Positions 53,750 through 64,000 of a DNA stretch of 64,000 bases are shown piece after piece. The position numbers and the translations under genes are program-made. Numbering within the stretch: position 1 is the first letter of the stretch; every line of letters begins with the position of its first letter. The DNA is from Alviniconcha marisindica (lineage: Eukaryota > Mollusca > Gastropoda > Provannidae), in the NCBI GenBank assembly GCA_018857735.1, contig JABMCL010000658.1:348501-412500 (forward strand), written 5' to 3'. The notes beneath the pieces were generated by a model, which saw only the letters and a program-made list of their open reading frames with translations, was not told where the DNA came from and searched no databases.

Positions 53750-54430
53750 TAAGGAGAGAGGGGGAGACCCCCCCCCCCCCTCCTTTACCACCTTGTGCCA
53801 TTCAGTTTTGTGCCTGCCTCCCCCTTGTTCAGGAAGGGTTGACCGTGGGGAAGGGTTGACCGGCGGGGGGGGGGGGGGGGGGGGGGTTAGAGAGAAGAGA
53901 GAGTGACAGGCAGAGACAGATCTATAGACGGACAGGGCCGGAGGGAGAGTTCGAGTTCGTCGACAGTGACAAGGGAACGAGGCGGGGGGAGGGGGGGGGG
54001 GGGGGGGGTGTTCAGACAGTTCACAATGACACTGAAATTTGGGGGGAGGGGGCGGTGCAGGGAAGGAGAGGAGATTTTCATGACAGAAGTTGGGGGTGGG
54101 GGGTGGGGGGGGGGGTTGTTGTTGGGGAGGAAGGCTGTTCACTGACAAAAAAGTGTGTTGTGGAGAAGGGGGGCGGGGGGGGAGGGGTGCAAGGAGGGAG
54201 AGAGATGAGACAGTTCACTGACAGGTGTGGGAGCTGGGGGGTATCGGGGAGGAAGAGAGTGTTCACTGACACACTAAGCGGGGGAGGGGGAGGGGTATTG
54301 GGGAGGAAGAGAGTGTTCACTGACACAGTAGGGGGGGGGGGGGGGGACAGCACACTGATGTCGGGGTGGGGGGTCATGGAGGAAGAACGACTGTTCACTG
54401 AGACTAGGGGGGGGCGTGCGAGACGGTTCA
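53750..54430. repeat. G-run minisatellite with GTTCACTGACA units
   Basis: Seven to eight units in which GTTCACTGACA or a close variant alternates with runs of 5-20 G (53862-54425). ORFs of Gly or Pro are artefacts. Confidence 0.88.
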
Positions 54431-54496
54431 CTGACGAGAGAGAGAGAGAAAAGGGAGAGAGAGAGAGAGAGGAGAGAGGGAGGGAGAGAGAGGGAG

Positions 54497-54527
<31 letters not shown>

Positions 54528-55018
54528 GAGAGAGAGAGAGAGGGGAGAGAGAGGGAGAGAGAGGGGAGAGAGGGGGAGAGGGAGAGAGGGGGAGAGGGAG
54601 AGGAGAGAGGAGAGAGAGAGGGGGGAGGGAGAAGGGGGAGAGAGAGAGGAAGAGGAGAGAGAGAGAGGGAGAGAGAGGGAGAGGGAGAGAGGGGAGAGGA
54701 GAGAGAGGGAGAGAGGGAGAGAGAGGAGAGAGAGAGAGAGAGAACTGTGTGTGTTGTGTGTGAGAGAGAGAGAGAGAAAGAGAGAGAGGAGAGAGAGAGA
54801 GAGAGGAGAAAGAAGGTTGGAAAGAGAGAGAGAGAAAGAGAGAGAGAGAGAAGAAGAGGGAGAGAGAGAGAGAAGAATAAACTTGGCCAGGCCCCAGAGA
54901 GAGAGAAAAGAGAAGAGAGAGAGAGAGAGAGAGAGCGACGTGGCTGCAGGGCTCCCAGGGAGAGAAGGAGAGAGAGAGAGGAAGAGAGAGGAGAGAGAGA
55001 GAGAGAGAGAGAGAGCGT
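54425..55018. repeat. 590-bp polypurine (GAGA/GGGAGA) tract
   Basis: Almost only purines on the plus strand apart from short breaks at 54746-54762, 54882-54890 and 54935-54950; generates Arg/Glu-only ORFs. Confidence 0.95.
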
Positions 55019-55499
55019 CAAGATAAGTAGCACGTCAACACTTTTCTGACGAAGGCAATGTGATCTACAGTTAGTCGATGACAAGGCCAGGGGCAACTTA
55101 TTTTATTGTCCCGTGCTGGATGAATAAAATACTATCAAAGTAAATGGAATACACAAGTTCAGTTATATGCTGATCTTTGTGGTGAATGCCTTTCAGTTTC
55201 ATGGCCTCTCGGTTTTGCGACCACACACAAAGATTTCAAACTGAACGGTCTTTGATGCATGGAGCCTCAGCAACATGCCTGATCTGCTTCATTCGGCATG
55301 TCTACCGTCTCTAGGCAACGCACAGGCCGGGAGGGGGCGTGTCACTTACCTTTTGCATGTTTTTTGTTTAATATTTTTGGTTTAAACAAAATTTCTTCAT
55401 TCATCGTAATCACGAGTTCAACAAATAAGTACAGGAAACACAAAAGCAGTATGCTTATTGGAGTGTTACGAGTGTTGTTTATTTGTTCTTGTTGCGAGT

Positions 55500-55565
55500 G
55501 TTGTTTTATATATATATATATAGATGGGGGTGTTGGGATTGACATATATATATATATATATATAA
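55500..55565. repeat. (TA)n pair
   Basis: Two short TA arrays about 25 bp apart. Confidence 0.9.
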
Positions 55566-56099
55566 TGTCAAATCATGTTTTTTCATCGCTTTCGCGTGAA
55601 GTACCTGTTGCCGTGTTCGTGTAGTAAAAACAGATCATAGCCTACGTCGAAAATGTGCATAATTATTGTTAACTGCGTCTTGTAATATAGTAATGAAAAA
55701 TATGATTAAACATTCAGATTTTACTTGCTGCTGTTTCTACCTTCTGTTGTTGTTGTTGTTGTTTTTTTTGTTTGTGTTTTTTGTGTTGTTTTTTGTTTTT
55801 TGTTTGTTTGCTTGCTTTTCTTGAGGGGGGGGGGGGCGGGTCCATTTCTTTGTTTGTTCTTCGCCTTCCGCTTTCCTGAACGGGGGCAGCTTCAGAGCTG
55901 TCGTCCTTGTTTTCGGAAAATCGCTCCAAGCCCAGGGCAGAGGCCACCGGCAGCGGAACACCGAATCCGAGATCTGAAATCTCCACGGTGAAGCAGGAAG
56001 CAGAAACGTTCGACTTTGGCCTTTCAATCGATCATGCCTAGGCCGACTCTTGAGATAACTTTGGCGATGCCAGAAGATGAACGATACGTAGGGGGGCGT

Positions 56100-56415
56100 G
56101 TCATTGCTGTCGAGTTCTCATTGGGGGTGATGGGATTGGGGGGGATGATGGGATGGGGGTGATGGGGTGAGGGGGATGGGATTGAGTGGGGGGCTGATAG
56201 GATGGGGGGGGATCGGGGGGGTGGGGGGGATTGGGGGGTGGGGGGGTGGGATTGGGAGTGATGGGATGGGGGTGATGGGATTGGGAGGGATTGGGGTGGG
56301 TGGAAGTGATGGGATGGGGGTGATGGGATTGGGAGGGATTGGGGTGGGTGGGATTGGGGGTGATGGGGGTGGGTGGGATTGGGGGGGGGGGGGGGGGGGG
56401 GGGTGATGGGATTGG
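56100..56415. repeat. TGATGGGATTGGGGG minisatellite
   Basis: About 18 G-rich units ending in a G21-24 run; strongly strand-asymmetric. Confidence 0.93.
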
Positions 56416-56698
56416 AGGGGCCAAAAGTTATTGGGAACAACGTCATCCAAGTACATGGACCATGTCACTGTGCCGCTGTGCTGTCTGAGTGGCTGTGGCT
56501 GTGATCAATAGTTGGCCTAGTACTCTGCGCGGCGGGATCGTCTCCGGTGATGCGCCAGTACTGCAGGGAATGCGTCTGTGTCGTGTAAAGCTTGCAGCTG
56601 TTTCACGCTATGCTAGCCTATAAGCCCTATAGCCTCTATGGACCCCCGCCCGCCCCCCACCGCACCCACCACACTCTCTCTCTGTCTCTCTCTCCGCG

Positions 56699-56968
<270 letters not shown>

Positions 56969-57129
56969 TGATTGCCGAATGTCAGTACAATTGCACTAGG
57001 AATGTTTTGCAGTGCCAAGTACACCATCACATCTCATTCCAATCATAAAACATCATACCATAAATAATGCACGCACGTAATGCACACGTAATCCTGACAA
57101 GGTTGACAGAAAATGTCCTACAGCAATAC

Positions 57130-57147
57130 GCCACACACACACACACA

Positions 57148-57190
<43 letters not shown>

Positions 57191-57210
57191 ACACACACAC
57201 ACACACACTT
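57130..57210. repeat. (CA)n microsatellite
   Basis: About 80 bp with single-base breaks. Confidence 0.95.
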
Positions 57211-57649
57211 CCATCCGCAACCCACTGCCGTCTTTGTCGAATTTACATACTGGCTCCTGTAAGCCGACTGGCACTGTAAGGTTTTCGCCCAGTGCGTTCA
57301 GGTCAACGGCTGATCGCGGTTTTATGTTGGCTTGATAATAATAATAATATCATTGTCATCTCTTAAATTCCCCTCTCTCGTTTCAGTCGATCCTGGCAGA
57401 CTTCATGTTCCATGACTTCTAGCCAGTCGAGGCGATTCACTGATTGTGCATTGCTGATAATTATCAGTTCCGGGCGCTCCCTCAGTGACTGGCCTGCCAA
57501 TCTCTGACGCTGTCGAGGCCAGCGGTTCGACAGGCGCTTCGACTGGCTGACGGGGTTGCGTTGCTTCCGGACCGATACGACCCACTGATCGAACTTTTTC
57601 TGTCAGTGGAAACGACGTTCGCGGGTGTCTGGGTGTGGGTCACACTCAC

Positions 57650-58640
57650 TGAGTCCAAGGGTCTCTTTGCGGCAGCCTGAAAGGATGTCGTAAACCAGTG
57701 CTTGGAGTTTGATTCATACTCAGTCCGCCAAGCGTCGCTTTCCGGCAGGCTGGAAGGATGTCGTAAACCAGTGTTTGGAGTCTAGGTCATACTCAATCTG
57801 CCAAGGGTCGCTTTCCGGCCGGCTGGAAGGAAGGATGTCGTAAACCAGTGTTTGGAGTTTTGGTCATACTCAGTCCAAGCGTCGCTTTCCGGCAGACTGG
57901 AAGGATGTCGTAAACCAGTGTTTAGAGTTTGGGTCATACTCAGTCCAAGCGTCGGTTCCGGCAGGCTGGAAGGAAGGATGTCGTAAACCAGTGCTTGGAG
58001 TTTGGGTCATACTCAGTTCGCCAAGGGTCGCTTTCCGGCAGGCTGGAAGGAAGGATGTCGCAAACCAGTGTTTGGAGTTTGGGTCATACTCAGTCCGCCA
58101 AGGGTCGCTTTCTGGCAGGCTTGAAGGAAGGATGTTGTAAACCAATGTTTGGAGTTTGGGTCATACTCAGTCCGCCAAGGGTCGCTTTCTGGCAGGCTGG
58201 AAGGAAGGATGTCGTAAACCAATGTTTGGAGTTTGGGTCATACTCAGTCCGCCAAGGGTCGCTTTCCGGCAGGCTGGAAGGAAGGATGTCGTAAACCAGT
58301 GTTTGGAGTTTGGGTCATACTCAGTCCGAGCGTTGCTTTCCGGCAGGCTGGAAGGAAGGATGTCGTAAACCAGTGTTTGTGGTTTGGGTCATACTCAGTC
58401 CAAGCGTCGCTTTCCGGTAAGCTGGAAGGATGTCGTAAACCAGTGTTTGGGTCATACTCAGTCCAAGGGTCGCTTTCCGGCAGGCTGGACGGATGTCGTA
58501 AACCAGTGTTTGTGGTTTGGGTCATACTCAGTCCAAGCGTCGCTTTCCGGTAAGCTGGAAGGATGTTGTAAACCAGTGTTTGGAGTTTGAGTCATACTCA
58601 GTCCAAGCGTCGCTTTCCGGCAGGCTGAAAGGAAGGAGGT
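57650..58640. repeat. 77-bp satellite, about 14 copies
   Basis: Unit: GGTCATACTCAGTCCGCCAA, then GGGTCGCTTTCCGGCAGGCT, then GGAAGGAAGGATGTCGTAAA, then CCAGTGTTTGGAGTTTG. Units vary from 63 to 78 bp by small deletions. ORFs through the array are not genes. Confidence 0.95.
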
Positions 58641-58675
58641 CGTTTGGCCGTGAGTAAGAATGAAATCAGCCTTCT

Positions 58676-58765
58676 TCGACGTTGCTTTACGTCCACAGAG
58701 ACCGTACGGACTACAGGAAGGAGCCCAGGTCGCCCGCCTCCTCTTTCACACAAATCCTGAGCTCT
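58676..58765 (-). repeat. SINE-tail repeat (family T) copy
   Basis: GACGTTGCTTTACGTCCACA...ACCGTACGGACTAC...CTTTCACACAAATCCTGAGC. Confidence 0.75.
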
Positions 58766-58838
58766 CCCAAATCAGTCTCTTTTTATCAGCCTGTCAGCTC
58801 TTCAGTTCTGCTCAGATCAGTGGTTGCCTACATGGTAG

Positions 58839-59372
58839 TCACACTCCGAGCATCGCTTTCCGGCACCTGATGTCGTAAACCAGTGCTTGGAGTTTGCACG
58901 GTAGTATATCTTCAGTGGCTTGGTTGGTTAGACTTGTTTAACGCCGACTAGTCTCCGTCTGAAGCGGTACTGGCTGGGACCGAGATCCCACCTTACAGGT
59001 GGGGTTGAGGGGACTATACCAAATTCCAAGCTCTGGTTCAGGACATCCTACGCTTGGAGTGTGGGTGCTATACCTAAGGCTAGACTGTCACCACCACGAT
59101 TTCTGATTGATTTCTGCCGTAAAATGGGCAAGGCTGGTAGCCAGTTGAACGTTACATTAATTGCGAAGGGCAAAGTCACAAGACAGCGTCCATAAACCAC
59201 AGCTTTCTAAAGAGAAAGAAGAGCCGAATCGGGGAATCGAACCGACGTCCGTCAGTCCCGGCAGCTTACCGGCCTTTCAAAACGCCTTACCGCTAGTCCA
59301 CACGCTGGTCCACATTGGCTCTCTGTCACCTCAAACTCCAAGTGCTGGTGCCGGAAAGCGATGCTCGGAGTG
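58839..59372. mobile_element. Inverted-repeat element containing a SINE
   Basis: Ends CACACTCCGAGCATCGCTTT (58839) and AAAGCGATGCTCGGAGTGTG (59353-59372) are exact inverse copies. Next to the left end is GTCGTAAACCAGTGCTTGGA, the sequence found in every unit of the adjoining satellite. A family A SINE sits inside. Confidence 0.8.
58925..59312 (-). mobile_element. tRNA-derived SINE (family A)
   Basis: Minus strand: diverged A box (about 59288-59303), CGGTTCGATTCCCCGATTCG, then body TGTGACTTTGCCC and tail CCATTTTACGGCAG...GTGGTGACAGTC. Confidence 0.75.
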
Positions 59373-59499
59373 TGCTATCACCTGTGACAATGCATGGAAA
59401 TGCAACGCGTAATGTTAAATCAATGACCCGTAAACCTGGATCGCTAGTTGTGCGTGTAGCAGTTGACCTACATGCACAGGAACTGCGGTGTGTGTATTG

Positions 59500-59735
59500 A
59501 GGGGGGGAGGGGGGGGGGGAAAAAAATTGGCGGGGACCCGGTTAACAACACTCAGCAAACTGAACAAAAAACCCCAGGGGGGGGGGGGGGAGAGATTGGC
59601 GGGACGATTACGTTTAACAAAATAAAATAGCAACACTGAACAAAAAAAGGGGGTTTTTAGGGTAAACAGGGGAAGGAAAAAAAGGGTTCAAAAGGGAAAT
59701 GGAAGGGAAAAAAAGGGAAAAAAGCCCGTTTGGGG
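59500..59735. repeat. G-run and A/G-rich low-complexity DNA
   Basis: G8-G12 runs and AAAAAGGG-type text; looks like degraded simple sequence, or a poorly resolved assembly stretch. Confidence 0.6.
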
Positions 59736-59737
59736 AG

Positions 59738-59912
59738 GGGGGCCATTTTAATGTTTCATTAACTGTGAGGGACGAAGCCACAAGACAAGTGTCCCCAGAC
59801 CGCAAACTTTGAAGTGAAAGGAGAGCCGAAGCAGATTCGAACCGAGGTCCTTCCGCTTACCAGCCTGACGCCTTACCGCCTTACCGCCAGGCCAAACCGG
59901 CTCGCGACCCGT
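59738..59912 (-). mobile_element. tRNA-derived SINE (family A), 3'-truncated
   Basis: GAGCCGGTTTGGCCTGGCGG, GGTTCGAATCTGCTTCGG, TTGTGGCTTCGTCCCTCAC, AAACATTAAAATGGC. Confidence 0.85.
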
Positions 59913-60261
59913 CCGCAGTTTATGTTCCGACCTAATATCCCTATCGAACCGGGCCAGCACATCTGCTTGTGATGTGATAGGAGAGCCGGCGCGGAGGCCT
60001 GATACGGCGGGACGTGCGAGATCAGCGAGGAAGTGTCAGGGGGCGCGTTGGTGTTGATTGGTAACCGCATCCATCGTCGGCACAGGTGAGCCAGCACCAC
60101 CTGCCCCCCCCCCCCCCCCCATCTCCCCCAACCCCCCGCCCCCCATTCCCTCGCTTCCCGCACGCGCCCACACCGGGTGCGGTGATTATGCAATCCGTGT
60201 GTGATAGAGGCGAAGTCGCTCTTGCGTGTTGATGTGGCACTGACTAACCCGGCAACAGTGA

Positions 60262-60592
60262 AGTAAACATGGTGCTTAACGTCCACAGAAACCGTAAGGC
60301 TTCTTAGGGACGGGGAGAAGGTGGGGGGAAGGGGGTGTGTGGGGGGCGAAGAAGGAGATTATAATTATACCTATCGCTACACTGTCACCACCAGAATGAT
60401 TCCTGCATTAAGGTGGGCGGCGATGAGAGCCATTTTAATGTTTCGTAAATTGTGAGGGGCAAAGTCACAATGCAGTGTCCACAGACCACAACTTTTGAAG
60501 AGAAAGGAGAGCCGGAGCAGATTCGAACCGAGGTCCCCTCTGCTTACCAGCCTTTCGCCTTACCGCTAGGCCAAACCGGCTCACCGGCAACA
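60262..60592 (-). mobile_element. tRNA-derived SINE (family A), most complete copy
   Basis: Head GAGCCGGTTTGGCCTAGCGG then GGTTCGAATCTGCTCCGG; body TGTGACTTTGCCCCTCACAA; tail CGTCCCTAAGAAGCC then TTACGGTTTCTGTGGACGTT. The tail matches family T. Confidence 0.9.
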
Positions 60593-60949
60593 GTGATCAG
60601 AACCATGGACCTAAATATTGCGGCGTGGGTGGCACAGCCAACAGTCGTGCCCGGCTCCAAGGGAACTGATGATGATCTGAATGGTACTTGAACATTGAAA
60701 GCTCCGGAAGGAGCAGTCAGTACCCTCCCCCCCCCCACACACACCCCCCCACACACACACCCATCTTCAGTACAGTTACTCACGGAAAATGTGATCGGTG
60801 TTTGTAGCTCGTTTGAGGAAAATAGAGTAGTTTCAATCACTTTCAGCGTTTATGCTGTGTTCAGAAGCACGTGCACAAGCGAAGAGTATCAGAGAAGAAG
60901 ATTATTGTCTCCGCAGTGGGAAGTTGTAAACAAACGGAACTAAACCAGA

Positions 60950-60950
60950 C

Positions 60951-61026
<76 letters not shown>

Positions 61027-61135
61027 CACAGCAGGCACTCTCTCTCCTCTCCCTCTCCTCTCTCTCCTCTTCTCTCTCTCTCTCTCTCTCTCTGCTCTCA
61101 CACACAAACACACACAAAACAAACACACACAACAC

Positions 61136-61228
<93 letters not shown>

Positions 61229-61235
61229 CACACAC
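60950..61235. repeat. Two (CA)n tracts around a (CT)n tract
   Basis: CA at 60953-61024 and 61136-61226, CT between. Confidence 0.97.
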
Positions 61236-61404
61236 GCACCCCCCACCCCCACCCCGAACAAACAACAAACAAAAATCAACTCGAAACCCAGATTAAGAAA
61301 CTGAATGGCAACAACCAAACAGCCAGCTGCTTCGGTGGATATTCAAAAACGCGCTATGCAGAATTACAGTCACTCATTCAGACACTTGCGACTAGAGTGC
61401 AGTG

Positions 61405-61532
61405 AGTCTGTTCAGAGCTCAGGAGCTGTGTGAAAGTCGAGGTGGCCGTCCTGGGCTCCCCCCCCCCCCAACCCGTCTCCAATACTAGTAATAGTCCGTA
61501 CGGTCACTGCGGACGTTAAAGCAACATTGGAA
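61405..61532 (+). repeat. SINE-tail repeat (family T) copy
   Basis: GAGCTCAGGAGCTGTGTGAA...GTCGAGGTGGCCGTCCTGGG...TAATAGTCCGTACGGTC...GGACGTTAAAGCAACATTGG. The 70 bp before it (GTGGATATTCAAAAA..., GAGTGCAGTGAGTCTG) also occur at 8590-8668. Confidence 0.85.
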
Positions 61533-61599
61533 CTGGTGAGTGTGCTCGGAAGCGGATTATATATAAGTGCTGTCCCAGAGCTCAGTAGTAACAGGGTTC

Positions 61600-61822
61600 C
61601 AGGCGAGATCAAGAGCAGGGAGGTGGAGCTGGACCCTCAAGTTAGCCCAGAAGAGATCATGAGCAAGGAGGTGGAGCTGGACCCTCAAGTTAGCCCAGAA
61701 GAGATCATGAGCAAGGAGGTGGAGCTAGACCCTCAAGTTAGCCCAGAAGAGATCATGAGCAAGGAGGTGGAGCTGGACCTTCAAGTTAGCCCAGAAGAGA
61801 TCATGAGCAGGGAGGTGGAGCT
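61600..61822. repeat. 48-bp tandem array, about 4.5 copies
   Basis: GAGATCATGAGCAAGGAGGT then GGAGCTGGACCCTCAAGTTA then GCCCAGAA. Being a multiple of three it leaves a plus-strand frame open (61527-61895) with 16-residue repeats EEIMSKEVELDPQVSP. No other sign of a gene. Confidence 0.93.
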
Positions 61823-62064
61823 GGGCTGCGAAAGTTGGACTTCTTTCGCTTCGAGTTGTTCCTCAACAGCAGTGCAACGGACATTGTCCTTGTGACTCTG
61901 CCCAGCACGGCAGTTGAAACAGCAATTGCGCAGTGCACAAGTCGCTGCGCAATGGCGAGGGGACACCGCCTTAACACTTCTATTGTTCTGGCGGCGGTCC
62001 ACGGTCTCTCCGGTCTTTTTCGGGCGGTATCCGCCCCCCGCCCCCACCCCCACCCCCACCCCCA

Positions 62065-62218
62065 CCATCCCCGTCCCTAATAAGCAACCTCGCTTCTGTG
62101 GACGTAAAGCAGTATGGTCTAATTCAGAAGCTGTGTGAAAGTCGAGGTGGCCGTCCTGGGCTCCCGTCCCTAATATTGTAATAAGCCTACGGTTTCTGTG
62201 GACGTAAAGCAACACTCA
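62065..62218 (+). repeat. SINE-tail repeat (family T), one and a half copies
   Basis: CCCCGTCCCTAATAAGC...TGTGGACGTAAAGCAGT, then a second AAGCTGTGTGAAAGTCGAGG...CTGTGGACGTAAAGCAACA. Confidence 0.82.
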
Positions 62219-62252
62219 ACAACAACTAGCTGTTGCCGCAGTGGTGGTAAAT

Positions 62253-62388
62253 GTCAGAGCTCGGGCGCTGTGTGAAAGTCGAGGTCAGTGGCGGTACTGG
62301 GCTCCATACAAGTTTGTATAATTTATCATCTCTGCTAATAGTCCCCACGGTCTGTGTGGGCGTAAAGCAACATTGAACTTGAACTTGG
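62253..62388 (+). repeat. SINE-tail repeat (family T) copy
   Basis: GAGCTCGGGCGCTGTGTGAA...GCTAATAGTCCCCACGGTCT...GGGCGTAAAGCAACATTGAA. Confidence 0.82.
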
Positions 62389-62627
62389 TAAATGTTGACG
62401 ATTTGGACTAAGTGGACAGTAAGTGGATGCAGTGCTTGCTGACCGCTGTGTGGTCGGGGTCCGTGATGCTGAAAGCGAGTATCAGCATCACCCTTGTGGT
62501 GGCTTCGGTTACCATGAAAATATTCGATTCTCATGCAGCTAGGTGAATGAACTCCCCAAGAAAGGATGAGGCAACCGCTCCTCGGCCTTTCAGAAACACA
62601 GAGTCTTTGTTTAGAGACGAACACACA

Positions 62628-62985
<358 letters not shown>

Positions 62986-63334
62986 CATGCATTCCAAGGC
63001 AATGTGCAAAACCGACCGCGCGCTTTCTTCTGTATGTTTAAGACATTACGGGTTGATGATTGTGATAGACGTGAACTTTTTATCCTTTGGATCGTAGCGC
63101 ACTGGTCAATGGGACTGATCCAGCAGGATGTGTTTTAGGGTCGACCTTGACAGCATTCCCTTTCTGGACAGCGAGTCTTCTGTGGAATTGCGTCCGGGTC
63201 GATGTATATCTAATACAGAGGCTTCTTCTACGAACTTTGCTTCAGGGGAAAGACATCCTCGACCAAACCAATCATCGCAGTTTCAGTCATGTACGATTGC
63301 ATTACTTGTGAATTCTGTCATTGTCATTGTTGTT

Positions 63335-63430
63335 AATGATTGTATTTAAAGCGCTACGAGTTCCTGTGAGAAAGGGCGCTTTATGAATGTAAGCTATTAT
63401 TATTATTATTATCATTATTATTATTATTAT
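63335..63430 (+). repeat. Dispersed AAAGCGCT...TTATTATTATT repeat
   Basis: TTTAAAGCGCTACGAGTTCC...GGGCGCTTTATGAATGTAAG followed by (ATT)n, a common tail repeat of mollusc genomes (from general knowledge). Confidence 0.65.
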
Positions 63431-63503
63431 ATGTTTAAATATCAGCAAACCATATTCAGTTTGAACACATTGCGAAAATGATGTCAAGCATTAAGCCGTC
63501 ACA

Positions 63504-63504
<1 letters not shown>

Positions 63505-63551
<47 letters not shown>

Positions 63552-63552
63552 C
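63505..63552. repeat. (CA)n microsatellite
   Basis: About 24 CA units. Confidence 0.95.
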
Positions 63553-63559
63553 ACAAAAG

Positions 63560-64000
63560 AAAAAAGGCGCACCCGCTTTTAGCAGTAAGCAATGAGTCTC
63601 CCAACTCCTTCCAACGAACTGATTAATGAAACTGTAATCCGGCTCAGAAGAGAACATTCCGAAACGCCTCGTCGTTTAGAAGAGAGAATCGCGAAACAAC
63701 TCCGCGCTCGGAAGAGAGAGGCCCCGCCGCGAAAGAACGCCTTTCAGAAGAGCAAATCGCTGTGGAAAAAAAAAAAACAAGAAAAAACAACAACGCCGGC
63801 GTGAGAGTGAATCGCGCCGAAACTAAGAATTCGTGCTCAAGGCAGACAATTAGCGAGCGGCGTTAAGTGTCGTCATCTTGTGGGAATTGGGCCTCGTCGT
63901 TGCTGCGTATTCCAGTGTAATTCGCTCGTTAGATCTTTCCATGCCCGTGATGGCCAAGCCATGCAAATGAGCGGCAATTTACCGCCCGGCGGCCGCCGCT
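63560..64000. other. CpG-rich right edge, possible promoter of the next gene
   Basis: Base composition changes to CpG-rich and non-repetitive, ending GGCGGCCGCCGCT. A basic plus-strand frame (63592-63804, Arg/Glu-rich then Lys-rich) is open but shows no recognisable domain. Confidence 0.3.

Noticed and set aside
54055..55096. Long Arg/Glu-rich (plus) and Leu/Ser-rich (minus) open frames
   Set aside because: They are direct translations of the polypurine tract; no codon structure, splice sites or domain.
56024..56468. Pro/His-rich minus-strand ORF
   Set aside because: Translation of the G-rich minisatellite.
57869..58590. Repeat-protein-like ORFs (GHTQSAKGRF... units)
   Set aside because: They follow the 77-bp satellite in several frames and strands at once; unit lengths vary and break the frame.
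59161..60600. tRNA genes
   Set aside because: The A and B boxes belong to SINE heads; the cloverleaf stems are broken and SINE bodies follow directly.
63592..63804. 70-codon basic ORF at the right edge
   Set aside because: Compositionally biased (Arg/Lys/Glu), ends in poly-A encoded Lys; not enough to call a gene.

Overview
The window is repeat-rich animal nuclear DNA: genes are split into many small exons, and there are long (CA)n, (GA)n and (TA)n tracts, tRNA-derived SINEs, a decayed non-LTR retrotransposon and palindromic non-autonomous DNA elements. The SINE types and the divergence of the one recognisable protein suggest a mollusc, probably a marine gastropod; this is inference, since no marker gene is present. 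One 'n' at 42217 shows it is an assembly.

The central 38 kb (about 13.26-50.82 kb, minus strand) is one gene. I reconstructed 43 coding exons by hand from reading frame, splice sites and phase. They encode a THADA/Trm732-family protein of roughly 2,100 residues, the large armadillo/HEAT-like partner of the tRNA 2'-O-methyltransferase FTSJ1/Trm7. The first exon (ATG at 50821) through the stop codon (TGA at 13260-13262) is inside the window, so the gene appears complete. Two junctions (exon 33 to 34, exon 36 to 37) do not close in phase in my model.

Left of THADA, two exons at 10.31-10.94 kb on the minus strand join in frame and look like the 5' end of a second, unidentified gene. Its remaining exons are not recognisable between 10.3 kb and the left edge, which holds a dead LINE (2.78-3.99 kb), degenerate GACTGGA-type repeats (6.6-9.1 kb), a SINE and an inverted-repeat element. 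Right of THADA is a CpG-containing, probably bidirectional, promoter area (50.9-51.75 kb). The last 12 kb hold mostly microsatellites, poly-G/polypurine tracts, a 77-bp satellite and SINEs, with no convincing gene.

The most unusual feature is not a gene. At 11 of the 43 THADA exons a splice site, together with some exon and some intron, is tandemly repeated (2 to about 13 copies, unit 40-195 bp). The extra copies always lie in the intron, leaving rows of decoy 5' or 3' splice sites. A second noteworthy item is an 835-bp element with TTAA flanks at 20.4-21.24 kb that carries a short ORF with an IQPYQFEP motif.
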